Below, in pieces: positions 18,358 through 27,645 of a DNA stretch of 64,000 bases; the stretch's first letter is position 1; each line of letters starts with the position of its first letter. A program made the position numbers and the translations under genes. The notes under the pieces are model-generated. The model saw only the letters and a program-made list of their open reading frames with translations, did no database searches and had not been told where the DNA came from. Source of the DNA: JAVBLT01 sp031553315 (lineage in GTDB: Bacteria > Verrucomicrobiota > Kiritimatiellia > RFP12 > DVOR01); NCBI GenBank assembly GCA_031553315.1, contig JAVBLT010000011.1, positions 1 to 64,000 of the forward strand, in the 5' to 3' direction.

Positions 18358-19455
18358 TCAATACTCAAATGTTTCAATAAACTGATAAAACCAATAAGAA
18401 AAGGAGCTTTTCGATTTCAAAAATTCCAAATACATCTTTCGGATGCCAGGCAGCGTGACCGGCATGTAAATCCTCACGCGATCACCCGCGAGCGCGACGT
18501 CGATATTTTTCAAAAAGCCGAGTGAGGCAACCGGCAAGTGGCTCGGGCAAAAATCCTTGGAAGGCGTTTTCCAGCCGTCAAGCGTTGCCTGGATCAGATC
18601 CTTCACCGCGCCGGCCGCCTGCGGGCTTTTGCAGTGCAAAACCATCGAGCAGTCACGCAGCAGCATATCCACGATCCGATACTCTCCCTCGACAGACACA
18701 ACCTCATGAAAAGGCACGGCGGCGCGCAAAAAAGCATCCATTTTCGATTTCGTCTCAAACCCGTACACATCGGCGTAAAATTTTGAAATCATCGCCAGGC
18801 TGACCGGCTCAAGGCGGAACCGCTTGAATCCATCGCCGGGAATCAGCAAATCGGAAAAGACGCTTTCCCGATCCAGCGTCTGCCCCTTTCGAAGGGCTTC
18901 AAGCGGCGCCCTTGTCGCAATGCGAATGCGGTGGGGCGCCGGAGCCTCCCAGGTCACATCGTGCCCGGAACCGATGTAAATCAGATGGTTCCCGTTTTTG
19001 AAAAGAAAACCCGTTCCCAATTCCGATTGAATCATGTGGGTGGTGTGAAAAGCCCCCGGGGCCAAACAGCTCAGAACCTCCACGGCATCGAAATCGCCAT
19101 CGATCAGAATCACCTGGCCATTGACCAGGCCGTCGGAGCCGGCGGTCAGCCCCAGAACCACGCTTCTGACCCGATGCTTGAAAAACATCTCCAGATCGAT
19201 ATTCCGGAGATAATCGGCCACCTTCATTCCAATCCTGTCGCGGCCATTCCACCCCAACTCGCTTCGCAGGGCGTAATAGTCGCTCAGCCGGCTGTAATCT
19301 TTTGTTACGCTTTCAGGAAAAGCCGCCTTCCCATATTCCGACACGGAAAGAAAGACAAGGTTTTCGGGTAAATCGCGGTGCGTGGGCAACGCATACGCCA
19401 ACACCGGAAAGGCAAACAGCCACATCGCCGCCTTCATTCTGTTTTTCATCGTCAT
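18358..19455 (-). CDS. Secreted protein of unknown function in the ECF operon
   Basis: 365 residues. Start ATG 19455 is preferred because it forms an ATGA overlap with the upstream stop and has AGGA 6 nt before; 19449 is an alternative. A signal peptide (MKAAMWLFAFPVLAYA) is followed by a mixed alpha/beta sequence without recognised motifs. The part around LVNGQVILIDGDFDAVEVLSCL resembles proteins that score a per-object energy or activity value, but no family can be named. The stop lies about 19 nt from the sigma-factor start. It may be the sensed or processed envelope component for the kinase/sigma pair, or a target of it; this is conjecture from co-transcription. Confidence 0.7.
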   Translation of the reverse strand: MTMKNRMKAAMWLFAFPVLAYALPTHRDLPENLVFLSVSEYGKAAFPESVTKDYSRLSDYYALRSELGWNGRDRIGMKVADYLRNIDLEMFFKHRVRSVVLGLTAGSDGLVNGQVILIDGDFDAVEVLSCLAPGAFHTTHMIQSELGTGFLFKNGNHLIYIGSGHDVTWEAPAPHRIRIATRAPLEALRKGQTLDRESVFSDLLIPGDGFKRFRLEPVSLAMISKFYADVYGFETKSKMDAFLRAAVPFHEVVSVEGEYRIVDMLLRDCSMVLHCKSPQAAGAVKDLIQATLDGWKTPSKDFCPSHLPVASLGFLKNIDVALAGDRVRIYMPVTLPGIRKMYLEFLKSKSSFSYWFYQFIETFEY

Positions 19456-21245
19456 CGCCCTTCCTTGAGGCATGCGTGAAGCTCAGCCTCGCTCAACGCC
19501 AGATCCGGAATGGAAAAAACAACCGTGTGCACCCACTCTCCCGAAGGGTCGATCCAGCGTTTGGTTTGCAGATGAAGAATGGAGGTTTCGGGGTTGAGAT
19601 TGCGTTCGGCGCGGCGGAGAGATTCATTGGAGGCCCGCCGTTTTTCAGCCTTCATCGTCTGACCGTCGCGGTTTTTCCGAATCAGCTCGGAGGCGAATGC
19701 CGCGTCGCACAGTTTGATTTTGCCATTGCACCACACAAAAAAGCGCAGCCGCCCCTCTTCAGGCAGCATGCCCGCCTCCAGGCTTTCCGACAACGCCATA
19801 TCCATTTCCCGCCAGGAAGGCATCACCTGGCGGTCACCCGCTCCCTGCGTGAATGGCGTGAAACGCAGCGACACAAAAACGCGAATCCGGCCGCTGGAAT
19901 CGTCTTTTTTGATTGTCTTGGAAAAAAACGAGGAATTCGCCGGATATTTTTCGCGCAACACCCACGCCTCCTCATTTTTAAACGCTGAAAACCAACGGCG
20001 ATACGGCTGAGATTTCTCATAAAGCCACGTTAAAAACGAGTCGCCACTTTTCAGTTTTTCAGGCGATGTGAAAAAATCGAACGTGATCGTGCTTTTCTCC
20101 CGCCACAATTCAAATTCCGATTCCAAATTCTGAATGTCGTGCGTTGAATACGCCGTCAATTCCCGTCTGAGCCCCGCTTTGGCCGACTGCGCCGCCGCCA
20201 AAAGCGCCTTTCGCTCCGCGATCCGGGTGGCGTTTGGGTTCAGCGAGGCCTTGTAGAAAGCCACACCGGTGGAAACAAACCCCGGCGCCTTATGGGAAAA
20301 CGCCCTGACGGCAGATTCTTTTTCGGGATTTTTTTGCAGCTCCGCCAAATTGAGGGAAACGGCTTTTTCAGGCGACCCCGTCACGACCGATTCATTGAAG
20401 CGTTTGGATGCCTCCAAAGCCCCTGCTTGTTTTTTACCTTCGATCTCCGCTTTAATCCCGCCGGCCAGGATATGGCGATACGCCAACCCGCACCCCGGAA
20501 CATATGCGCTGACCAACATGCACCGTGCATTTTCACTTTCAACATGGCCAAGATAATACGTCAGCGCCAACACCGGGTCGGGGCTTTGATTCTGACCGTC
20601 GCCGTAATACAGAGCCACATCGGAGCAGGCATTGTCGGGAGGGCTCTCGCAGTAATCAAAAAACGAATAGCCCGGAACGGGATCCGGCAATGGGTGGTGG
20701 GCGCGTTCATGGATGAAGCGATTCAACCATATGATTGCCTGATTGGTGTTTCTTTTTGCCCAGTAGCCTTTCAAAAGGCAGTATCCGTAATAGTATTGCG
20801 CCCATGCGACCTTTTCTTCGGCGGCTCTTTCCAAATAGTCGAGGGCTGCTTTTTTCGATTCGTTTTCGTCTCGAAAAACAAACCACTCCTTCAGCATAAT
20901 AATTCCAACCGCGGCCATGCTTGGCGGATAGGCGTATTTCTGAATTGCAGTCATGTGAAAGTCAAGTCCCTTTTTTTTCACTTCAAGGATGGGCTTTCGG
21001 CAATCTTCACAATTCGTTTGACTGCTTAAAAGCGATTCGCCCTGTATGAACAACCCCTCCGCGGAATCAGGGTCGACGCCTCTTTCAGCCAATGTCGCGC
21101 GCAGTTTTTCCAGCGTTTCCTCCATTTTTTTTCGGTCATCGGCATGCGTATGCTCATCGGGCTTTTTCTGTGCCAGGGCGGGATCGTCCGCATAGGCGAA
21201 AGCCAAAAAACAAAAAAGAAACACTGATAAAAGCCGTAACCGCAT
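19452..21245 (-). CDS. Secreted protein with Sel1/TPR-like region, unknown function
   Basis: 597 residues from ATG 21245 (AAGGA 8 nt upstream). A clear signal peptide (LLSVFLFCFLAFAYA) precedes a charged helical region. Residues of about 105-190 look like Sel1-type alpha-helical repeats (AALDYLERAAEEKVAWAQYYYGYCLLKGY). The C-terminal half contains a beta-rich segment (RIRVFVSLRFTPF, RLRFFVWCNGKIKLCDAAF) that resembles a TonB-C or energy-transducer-like fold only vaguely. It is the first gene of the operon ending in the ECF sigma factor, zinc-finger protein and kinase, and is coupled to the next gene by an ATGA overlap. Confidence 0.72.
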   Translation of the reverse strand: MRLRLLSVFLFCFLAFAYADDPALAQKKPDEHTHADDRKKMEETLEKLRATLAERGVDPDSAEGLFIQGESLLSSQTNCEDCRKPILEVKKKGLDFHMTAIQKYAYPPSMAAVGIIMLKEWFVFRDENESKKAALDYLERAAEEKVAWAQYYYGYCLLKGYWAKRNTNQAIIWLNRFIHERAHHPLPDPVPGYSFFDYCESPPDNACSDVALYYGDGQNQSPDPVLALTYYLGHVESENARCMLVSAYVPGCGLAYRHILAGGIKAEIEGKKQAGALEASKRFNESVVTGSPEKAVSLNLAELQKNPEKESAVRAFSHKAPGFVSTGVAFYKASLNPNATRIAERKALLAAAQSAKAGLRRELTAYSTHDIQNLESEFELWREKSTITFDFFTSPEKLKSGDSFLTWLYEKSQPYRRWFSAFKNEEAWVLREKYPANSSFFSKTIKKDDSSGRIRVFVSLRFTPFTQGAGDRQVMPSWREMDMALSESLEAGMLPEEGRLRFFVWCNGKIKLCDAAFASELIRKNRDGQTMKAEKRRASNESLRRAERNLNPETSILHLQTKRWIDPSGEWVHTVVFSIPDLALSEAELHACLKEGR

Positions 21246-21266
21246 GGTGCGCATCCTTTCTACAGA

Positions 21267-21296
21267 ATAATAGCATGACGGAAGGACTTTTTTCAA
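21267..21296 (-). promoter_or_regulatory. Promoter of the ECF operon
   Basis: On the minus strand, TTGAAA (21291-21296) and TATTAT (21267-21272) are spaced 18 bp apart. This lies just upstream of the first gene (ATG 21245), giving a leader of about 15 nt that holds AAGGA. A housekeeping-type promoter suggests the operon is not solely autoregulated by its own sigma factor. Confidence 0.6.
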
Positions 21297-21436
21297 ATTT
21301 TATCTAAAAAAGTTTTTATCGAAGCGTAAGAACGCGCAAATGAAGGAGTTAAAGCGCGCCGAGGGAAACGATTCGCCGATTGAAATGAAATGGGGGTTGG
21401 ATCGCCTGGCACACCGCACGTTGCCCGAATTCTGGA

Positions 21437-21465
21437 TTGAAAACACATGCCGTTTATGTGATAAT
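21437..21465 (+). promoter_or_regulatory. Promoter of the exosortase operon
   Basis: TTGAAA (21437-21442) and GATAAT (21460-21465) are spaced 17 bp apart, about 48 bp before ATG 21513. The interval 21297-21436 between the two divergent promoters shows no other feature I can support. Confidence 0.5.
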
Positions 21466-21512
21466 AAGGGGCGTTGCGGGTTTTTCCCTTTTAACACTTT
21501 ACGGAGTCGCGC

Positions 21513-22874
21513 ATGCGATATGGTCTGGCAGGATTGTTGTTTTTGTGGGTGTCGCTGACAACGGCGCACGGCGACGAAGCGCGCCAAGGGCCCGAAGCCT
21601 GGGCGTTCAAACACCCTGAAGCCGTCGAAACCTGGCGCAAGGCGCAGGAACCCTCACTCTGCGAAACGCGCCGCCTTTTCGGAAAAACGCTCATCGCGGA
21701 TAAGGCGGCAGGCACGGTTGAACTGCTCGCCGAATCGACCGGAATCGGCGCCAACTACGAAATCGAGTTCATTTTGCTCGGGCCGCTCAGCGACCGCGCC
21801 TACGAAGCCCTGGCAATGGCCTTCGACCCGCCCTCCGAGATCGCCAAAGCCATCGCCTTCCTCGGCGTGGCGCCCGGCGAAGGTCCCGACCTTTTCAGGA
21901 ACCGCGTGATTTCAAAGGGCGAACGCTTCGCCCTTTCCATGCGTAAAGCCGGCGAACCGCCTTCCGCAGACCGCCCGGCCGACGAATGGATTGCCGATCG
22001 TGAATGGAAAACGGGCCCCGGTTTTCTCACGCGCGGCCTTCCCTACATCGGCATGCGCGCGGAATCGCCCGCGACCTTCGACCGCGCCATGCCCGCCGCC
22101 GTGCTCGCGACCTACGACGAACCCATTTCGCTCTTCGGCCTTCCTTTCCCCGCCGACAAAAGCGCCACTTACGGCCGCTTCCGCGCCAAAACCGCGCAAG
22201 AAGAAGGCGCCTCCCTGGTCTTCACCCTGAAACACCTGCGCGCGCCGGGCGGTCTCTCCCGCGTGCTCCCGGCAACCCTCACGGTAACGCCCGGCGGTTT
22301 CGAGCGCTCGGCCGACGCCTCTCCCCTACCCGCCCTGGCCGACCCTCAGGAACTGGTTCCCTGGTTCAAGGCACTCTCCGAAACGGGCCGCGATCCCTTC
22401 GTCCGGGTGGCATTCGCGCCGGAAGTCACCGTGGAGCGCGCCAAAAAAGTGGCCGGTCTCCTGATGATGGTCGACAGCGAAGAGGGCATCCGCATCGATC
22501 ATCCCTCCCGCGGCCAGCTTTACCCCCGCGCCTTCCTTCCCCCCGAAGCCTGGCGCGACCGCGCCAGGCGCACCTATCAGCCTTGGGAAATCCACATTGC
22601 GCCCAAGCCCGAGACCCCCGGCGCCTTCGCCAAAACACTCGTGCAGGTCGAGGAAGACTGGTCGGGCGAAGGCATCGACCCCATCTTGACCCCCAAGAGC
22701 TACCCCTTTGAAACCTGGGCCGAAGCCGAGGCGCTCGTCAAACGCCTCGATCGCTCCGACGGCTCCATGCGCGCACTCCTTTTTTTCGCGCCGGCGGATG
22801 CGCCGGTTTCCGTCATTCTTGAAGGAGCCGCGGCGCTCGGCGAGCGTTTGCCGCTGATGTGGGTATTCTCATGA
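21513..22874 (+). CDS. Secreted YdjY-like protein heading the exosortase operon
   Basis: 453 residues; GGAG 6 nt before the ATG and a signal peptide (LAGLLFLWVSLTTAHG). Around residues 68-115 the sequence EIEFILLGPLSDRAYEALAMAF...IAFLGVAPGEGP matches the pattern of YdjY domains (a beta strand, then E-[TS]-like, then LLxLGxxPG) seen in many PVC proteins. The rest is not recognised. It ends in an ATGA overlap with the Agl23-like membrane protein and so is translationally coupled to the exosortase cluster. A role in surface-protein or glycan maturation is possible but unproven. Confidence 0.65.
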   Translation: MRYGLAGLLFLWVSLTTAHGDEARQGPEAWAFKHPEAVETWRKAQEPSLCETRRLFGKTLIADKAAGTVELLAESTGIGANYEIEFILLGPLSDRAYEALAMAFDPPSEIAKAIAFLGVAPGEGPDLFRNRVISKGERFALSMRKAGEPPSADRPADEWIADREWKTGPGFLTRGLPYIGMRAESPATFDRAMPAAVLATYDEPISLFGLPFPADKSATYGRFRAKTAQEEGASLVFTLKHLRAPGGLSRVLPATLTVTPGGFERSADASPLPALADPQELVPWFKALSETGRDPFVRVAFAPEVTVERAKKVAGLLMMVDSEEGIRIDHPSRGQLYPRAFLPPEAWRDRARRTYQPWEIHIAPKPETPGAFAKTLVQVEEDWSGEGIDPILTPKSYPFETWAEAEALVKRLDRSDGSMRALLFFAPADAPVSVILEGAAALGERLPLMWVFS

Positions 22875-24430
22875 ACCGGATTTTCAAACGAACGCTTTCC
22901 GTGCTCGCCGTGCTGCTGATTTTCGCAGGCGCGGCGGTGCTCCGCCTGCCGGATCTCGGCCAGCGCCCCGTCCACAGCGACGAAGCCAGCCACATGTTCA
23001 ACACAGGCCGCCTCGTGGAACAGGGCGATTACACCTACAATCCGGCGGAAGACAACGGCCCCTTGATGTATTACGCCTCCTGGCCGCTCATCCGCCTGCT
23101 CGACGGCACGCGCTACGCCGATACGAAAATCTCCGACTACCGCCTCCTGACCGCCGCATTCAGCCTGGCTTCGCTGTTGCTCATCGCGGCGCTCGGCCTC
23201 CGGCGCCGGGGCGGTCTTTTCATGAGCGAAACCGGCCTTTTCGCCGCGTTGATTTTTACCGCGTTTTCACCGATCCTTTGCTACTACAGCCGTTACTACA
23301 TCCAGGAAAGCGTCGTGCTCTTTTTTCTGGTTGCCCTCGCCGTGGCCGCCAGGAGCTACGCGCAGTGGCCGGGATTGTGGCCCACGTTTTTCATCGGGTT
23401 CTGTTCCGGCTGCGCCTTGGCCACGAAAGAAACCGCCGTCATCAACCTCGCGGCGATGGTTCCCGCCGTGCTCGTGGGCGTGGGCTGGTCGCGCCTCTCA
23501 ATCTACTGGCGCACCCGGCACATCCTCTTCGGGCTCATCGTGTTCTTTTTCACGCTCACGGTGATTTACAGCGAAGGCTTCACCGATTTCTCCGGCCTCA
23601 AAGCCTTTGTTTTCGAAGCCGGCCCCAATTATTTCAGCCGGGCCATGAGCGGCGGCGACCAGCCGCACCCCTGGTATTATTATTTTGACGTGCTCTATGG
23701 GGCGCGCAGCGGCGAAGGCCTTTTCTGGAGCGAAGCCTGTGTGTTTCTGCTTGCGGGAATCACATTCATCTGGAGCTGGCTGCGCGACGAACGCCGCTTT
23801 ACCCGCGTGTTCGGTCTCTACATGGCCGCGCTGATGGCGATTTACTCCGCGATCCCCTACAAAACGCCTTGGTGCGCGCTTTCCATCCAGCAGGTCGTCG
23901 CCGTTTTGGGCGGCGCCGGCGTCGGCATTCTGTGGAGCTGGGGCGCGACCCGGTCGCCGGTCAGCCGCATCGTGTGGCGCTTGCTGCTGCTTGCCGGGTT
24001 CGCCTACCTGACCTTCCAGCTCATCAATCAATCCTACGCCGCCTCCTTCCTCAAGCCGACCGACGCAAAAAACCCTTATGCCTACGTCCACACCACCAGC
24101 GCGGTCGACGATCTCGAAGCCACCATCCGCCAGACGATTTCCGATCACGAATGGAGCGACCCGCTGATTGCCGTGGTCGCGCACCGCACCTCCCGCTGGC
24201 CTGTGGCCTGGTACCTGCGCCGCTACCGTTTTCAGGCCTTTCAAAGCTTCGCCGCCATTCCCGAAGAGACCGCTCCCAATCTGCTCATCACGCCGTTTGA
24301 CCTTTACGATAACGCGACGCGCCGTTTCCCCGGCATAAAAAAACAGCGCGAATTCACCGTTCGCCCCGGCCTCATGGTCGGGCTCTTCACCTTCCCCTCC
24401 CCCGCGGCGGACCCCGCCGAGAAAGAATAA
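22871..24430 (+). CDS. Agl23/TIGR03663-type membrane glycosyltransferase-like protein
   Basis: 519 residues from ATG 22871, taken from the ATGA overlap with the upstream gene. A polytopic membrane protein with about ten to twelve hydrophobic segments. Its first periplasmic loop carries the HSDE motif (residues 35-38), equivalent to the DE/D-D motif of GT-C (ArnT/PMT-like) glycosyltransferases. The pattern RPVHSDEASHMF...LYYASWPL and FSPILCYYSRYYIQES fits the flippase activity-associated Agl23/TIGR03663 family, often found near archaeo- or exosortase and protein-glycosylation genes. It probably transfers a lipid-linked sugar to a surface target. Exosortase starts 6 nt after its stop. Confidence 0.82.
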   Translation: MNRIFKRTLSVLAVLLIFAGAAVLRLPDLGQRPVHSDEASHMFNTGRLVEQGDYTYNPAEDNGPLMYYASWPLIRLLDGTRYADTKISDYRLLTAAFSLASLLLIAALGLRRRGGLFMSETGLFAALIFTAFSPILCYYSRYYIQESVVLFFLVALAVAARSYAQWPGLWPTFFIGFCSGCALATKETAVINLAAMVPAVLVGVGWSRLSIYWRTRHILFGLIVFFFTLTVIYSEGFTDFSGLKAFVFEAGPNYFSRAMSGGDQPHPWYYYFDVLYGARSGEGLFWSEACVFLLAGITFIWSWLRDERRFTRVFGLYMAALMAIYSAIPYKTPWCALSIQQVVAVLGGAGVGILWSWGATRSPVSRIVWRLLLLAGFAYLTFQLINQSYAASFLKPTDAKNPYAYVHTTSAVDDLEATIRQTISDHEWSDPLIAVVAHRTSRWPVAWYLRRYRFQAFQSFAAIPEETAPNLLITPFDLYDNATRRFPGIKKQREFTVRPGLMVGLFTFPSPAADPAEKE

Positions 24431-24435
24431 CCGGC

Positions 24436-26061
24436 ATGACGCTGAAAAACTTCCGTCTCTGCCAGACCGGCCTTTTCCTCGCCGCCGCCGGCGCCGCCGT
24501 TTGGTTCCTGCGCCCGGCAATATTATTTTCAATCGCCATGTTTCAGGATACGACCGAGGAAATGAGCTACGGCTGGTTCATCCCTGCGGGCACCGCCTAT
24601 ATGCTGTGGAACCGGCGCGAAAAGCTTCTGCATTCCCGCGGCAAGCCTTCCTGGGCCGCCTGGTCGCTCATCATCCTCAGCATTCTGCTTTTTTTCACGG
24701 GCGCGCGCGGCGGCCAGGATCGCCTCACGCAAATGGCGATTGTGGGCCTGACCGTGGCCATTCCGTGGGCGGCGTTCGGCTGGCGCATGGCGCAATGGAT
24801 GATCCTCCCCGCCGCCTACCTCATTTTCGCGATCCCGATGGGCTTCCTCGACACGCTCACGTTTCACATGCGCCTCTTCTCCACCGTGCTCTCCTCCGTG
24901 GTGCTCAACGGCTGCGGGTTCGACGTCGTCCGCGTGGGCACCGCCCTGCACTCGGGGCCCGGCTCCGTTCACGCCTTCCAATTCGGCGTGGCCGACCCCT
25001 GCAGCGGCATCCGGTCAATCATCGCCATCATGGCCGTCACGGCGATTTTCGGTGAAATAACCCTGAACCGGACCTGGAAAAAATGGGTGCTTTTCTTTTG
25101 TTCCGTGCCCCTGGCCGTCATCGGCAACCTCGTGCGCCTGGTCACGACCGCAATGGCCGGTTCCTTCTGGGGGCAGGACAAAGGCATCGCCTGGCACGAC
25201 CAGGCCGGCTTCCTCGTTTACCTCGTGGTGCTTCTGCTCGTTTTCGCGCTGAGCGACGCCCTCCGGCGCGCCGGTCCCAAAACGGAAAAGGCGCCCTTCA
25301 CGCCCGTGATTCCCGCGCTGCCGCGCTTTCCGTTTCTCTCGCTGGGCATAATCGCCGCCATTCCCGTGGCGCTGGTCGCCGCCTCCGCGCAGATCGCCAG
25401 GATACCGCCCGTCACTTACGAGACCGATTCCTTTATGGCGCAAACCCTTCCCGCCGCCGTGCTCAACTACACGGCAAGCACGCCCTTCTTCTGCCAAAAC
25501 GAAAACTGCCTCTTCGGAACCGATTCCGAACCCGCGGAAAAAACCTGCCCCCATTGCGGCGCCGCCGTGAGCGCCGACAGCCCCGCGGAGCTCCGCGCGC
25601 TCCCCAAGGATACCCGCATTGAAAAGGCCATCTACCGAGCCCCCGGCGAACCCTCCTTTTCGATCTCGGCGGTGATGAGCGGCAAATCGCGCCTCAGCAT
25701 CCACCGACCCGAAATGTGCCTTCCCGGACAAGGCTATGTGCTGACTCCGGCCCGGGTTTTGCGCATTGACCTCGGCGGAGGGCGCAGCCTCAAAGTCAAC
25801 GCCATGCGCGCCGAGCGCGCCGGTTATCCGCCCGTCGGCTTCGTCTACTGGTTTTTCAACTCCCGCGGCGAAGCCGCCACCCACTGGGAACGCATTTTCA
25901 CCGACATCTGGTGGCGCACCGTCAACAACGAAATCAACCGCTGGTGCATGGTCACCCTGCGCTCCGACATGACCTTCGAAAGCGCCGCCGAGATCGAAAA
26001 GCTCCAGACCTTCCTCCGCGCGTGGTATCCCCAGGTTTGCCTCCGGGAGAAAACCGAATGA
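24436..26061 (+). CDS. Exosortase with C-terminal EpsI domain
   Basis: 541 residues. The N-terminal half has about eight membrane segments and the exosortase triad: Cys189 in ADPCSGIRS, Arg234 in GNLVRLV and His254 in WHDQAGF. Exosortases are membrane transpeptidases that cleave C-terminal sorting tails such as PEP-CTERM. The C-terminal half (about 305-541) is an EpsI-type domain with IHRPEMCLPGQG (422-433). It also contains a zinc-ribbon-like pair, C353/C358 and C371/C374, which I do not recall from standard EpsI proteins. It is followed by an ATGA overlap with the DUF192 gene. Candidate substrates lie at 34019 and 35124. The nearest named relatives (XrtA to XrtX subfamilies) cannot be assigned without a search. 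Confidence 0.93.
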   Translation: MTLKNFRLCQTGLFLAAAGAAVWFLRPAILFSIAMFQDTTEEMSYGWFIPAGTAYMLWNRREKLLHSRGKPSWAAWSLIILSILLFFTGARGGQDRLTQMAIVGLTVAIPWAAFGWRMAQWMILPAAYLIFAIPMGFLDTLTFHMRLFSTVLSSVVLNGCGFDVVRVGTALHSGPGSVHAFQFGVADPCSGIRSIIAIMAVTAIFGEITLNRTWKKWVLFFCSVPLAVIGNLVRLVTTAMAGSFWGQDKGIAWHDQAGFLVYLVVLLLVFALSDALRRAGPKTEKAPFTPVIPALPRFPFLSLGIIAAIPVALVAASAQIARIPPVTYETDSFMAQTLPAAVLNYTASTPFFCQNENCLFGTDSEPAEKTCPHCGAAVSADSPAELRALPKDTRIEKAIYRAPGEPSFSISAVMSGKSRLSIHRPEMCLPGQGYVLTPARVLRIDLGGGRSLKVNAMRAERAGYPPVGFVYWFFNSRGEAATHWERIFTDIWWRTVNNEINRWCMVTLRSDMTFESAAEIEKLQTFLRAWYPQVCLREKTE

Positions 26062-26411
26062 CCGGCGCTTTTTCGAGAGCCGACGGGCGCCCATTCTGCA
26101 CCGCCACCCTTGCCTGCACCCTCTTCGGGCGCATGAAGGGCCTTCTGGGCCGCCGCGGGCTCCCCCCCGCAACGGGCCTCTGGATCCTGCCCTGCTCCGC
26201 CGTCCACACCTGGGGCATGCGCTGTGCAATCGCCGCCGTTTTCCTCGACGACGCGCTCACCGTGACCCGTGTTTTCCACCGCCTGCCCCCCTGGCGCCTC
26301 TGCGCCGCCGGCGGGCGCCGCGCCGCCAGCGTCATCGAGCTCCCCGCCGACGACCCCTCCCTTGCCGGTCTTGAGCCCGGCGAGCGCCTCATCTTCACCA
26401 CCACGCGTTAA
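26058..26411 (+). CDS. DUF192 family protein
   Basis: 117 residues from the ATGA overlap with the exosortase gene. The sequence LARTLFGRMKGLLGRR-like (here LACTLFGRMKGLLGRRGLP), the HTWGMRCAIAAVFLDD motif and the ending ASVIELPA...GERLIF are diagnostic of DUF192. This small family (PF02643) is of unknown function, and its members are often secreted or near membrane-protein genes. No signal peptide is seen here. It sits between the exosortase and the Lol-type transporter genes. Confidence 0.88.
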   Translation: MTGAFSRADGRPFCTATLACTLFGRMKGLLGRRGLPPATGLWILPCSAVHTWGMRCAIAAVFLDDALTVTRVFHRLPPWRLCAAGGRRAASVIELPADDPSLAGLEPGERLIFTTTR

Positions 26412-26420
26412 GGAATCGCC

Positions 26421-27641
26421 ATGTTCTCCGTTTTTCTCGCCCTGAAATACCTCAAGCCCAAACGCTCCATCACCTCCGTGATCACCATTCTGACCATTTG
26501 CGGCGTGATGCTCGGCGTGGCGATCATGATCATCGTGCGGGCCGTGATGACCGGTTTCGGCCTCGAATGGGAAAAAACCATCCTCCGCTTCAAGCCCCAC
26601 ATCGTGGTCTCCGCGGATCGGGGAACCATCCGCAACGAAGAGGCGCGCTGCGTGGCGCTCGAGGGGATCGAAGGCGTGGAAGCCGCCTCCCCCAGCGTCA
26701 ACACCCGCGTGCTCATCGAGCACCAGCGCCTCATCCAGGCGCCCATCCTCATCGGAACCGACGCCACGCGCATTCAGCGCATGGCCCCCCTGACCATGGT
26801 CGCGGGCGAGTTTGACCTTTCCGACGACGGCGTGGTGATGGGAATCGACCTGGCCAACAGCCTCAATGCCAGAATCGGCAGCGAAATCCTCATCTACTCC
26901 CCCGTCAACGTCATCAAGCGCGACGAAATCTACCTTCCCGAGCGCACCTATCTGCGCGGCGTTTTCGATTCAGGCCGCAGCGAATTCGATTCCAACTTCA
27001 TCTTCGTTTCACTCGCCCTGGGTCGCGACATGCTCGACCTTCCCGGCGGCTGCCACACCATCAGCATGCGCGTGGATCAGCCGCAAAACTTCCACCGCCT
27101 CGAGAAACAGATCAACGCCGTCCAGGCCGCCGTCGGCCCCGGTTTTGCCGTGCGGACCTGGCAGGAAGAAGACCATGTGCTCTTCAGCGCCCTCGCGACC
27201 GAGAAGAACATGATGGTTCTGCTCATGGCCTTCATCACCATCGTGGCGATCTTCTGCGTGATCAACACGCTCATCGTGATCACCGTGCAGAAGACCCATG
27301 AGATCGGCCTGCTCAAAGCGCTCGGGTTCTCCTCGCGGCAGGTGATGTTTACCTTCGTCTTCTACGGGTGGTTCCAGTGCATCGTCGGCACCCTGCTGGG
27401 CGTGGGGCTCGCCTTCCTTGTGCTTTTCAATCTCCAGAACCTCATCAATCTCCTGGGTTCGCTTGGCTTCGAGGTGTTTCCCAAAGAGATCTACGGCCTT
27501 TCCAAAATGCCGTGGAAAGTCAACCCCGGCGAAGTGTTCCAAGTGGCTTTTCTCGTGATTTTCTTCTGTTCGCTCGCCAGCTTCCTCCCCGCCTGGCGCG
27601 CCGTGCGAATGGATCCAGTGACAGCCCTGCGCAAGGAGTAA
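26421..27641 (+). CDS. LolC/LolE-type lipoprotein-releasing permease
   Basis: 406 residues, AGGA 6 nt before the ATG. FtsX/MacB-like architecture: one N-terminal helix (about 18-42), a periplasmic domain (about 45-255, with PHIVVSADRGT and GIEGVEAASPSV) and three C-terminal helices (about 262-290, 308-332, 372-395). ITVQKTHEIGLLKALG and the final PAWRAVRMDPVTALRKE are typical of LolC/E. With the LolD-like ATPase 4 nt downstream it would extract lipoproteins from the inner membrane for delivery to the outer membrane. Only one permease gene is present here, so the complex is probably homodimeric (LolF-like). Confidence 0.9.
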   Translation: MFSVFLALKYLKPKRSITSVITILTICGVMLGVAIMIIVRAVMTGFGLEWEKTILRFKPHIVVSADRGTIRNEEARCVALEGIEGVEAASPSVNTRVLIEHQRLIQAPILIGTDATRIQRMAPLTMVAGEFDLSDDGVVMGIDLANSLNARIGSEILIYSPVNVIKRDEIYLPERTYLRGVFDSGRSEFDSNFIFVSLALGRDMLDLPGGCHTISMRVDQPQNFHRLEKQINAVQAAVGPGFAVRTWQEEDHVLFSALATEKNMMVLLMAFITIVAIFCVINTLIVITVQKTHEIGLLKALGFSSRQVMFTFVFYGWFQCIVGTLLGVGLAFLVLFNLQNLINLLGSLGFEVFPKEIYGLSKMPWKVNPGEVFQVAFLVIFFCSLASFLPAWRAVRMDPVTALRKE

Positions 27642-27645
27642 CGCA

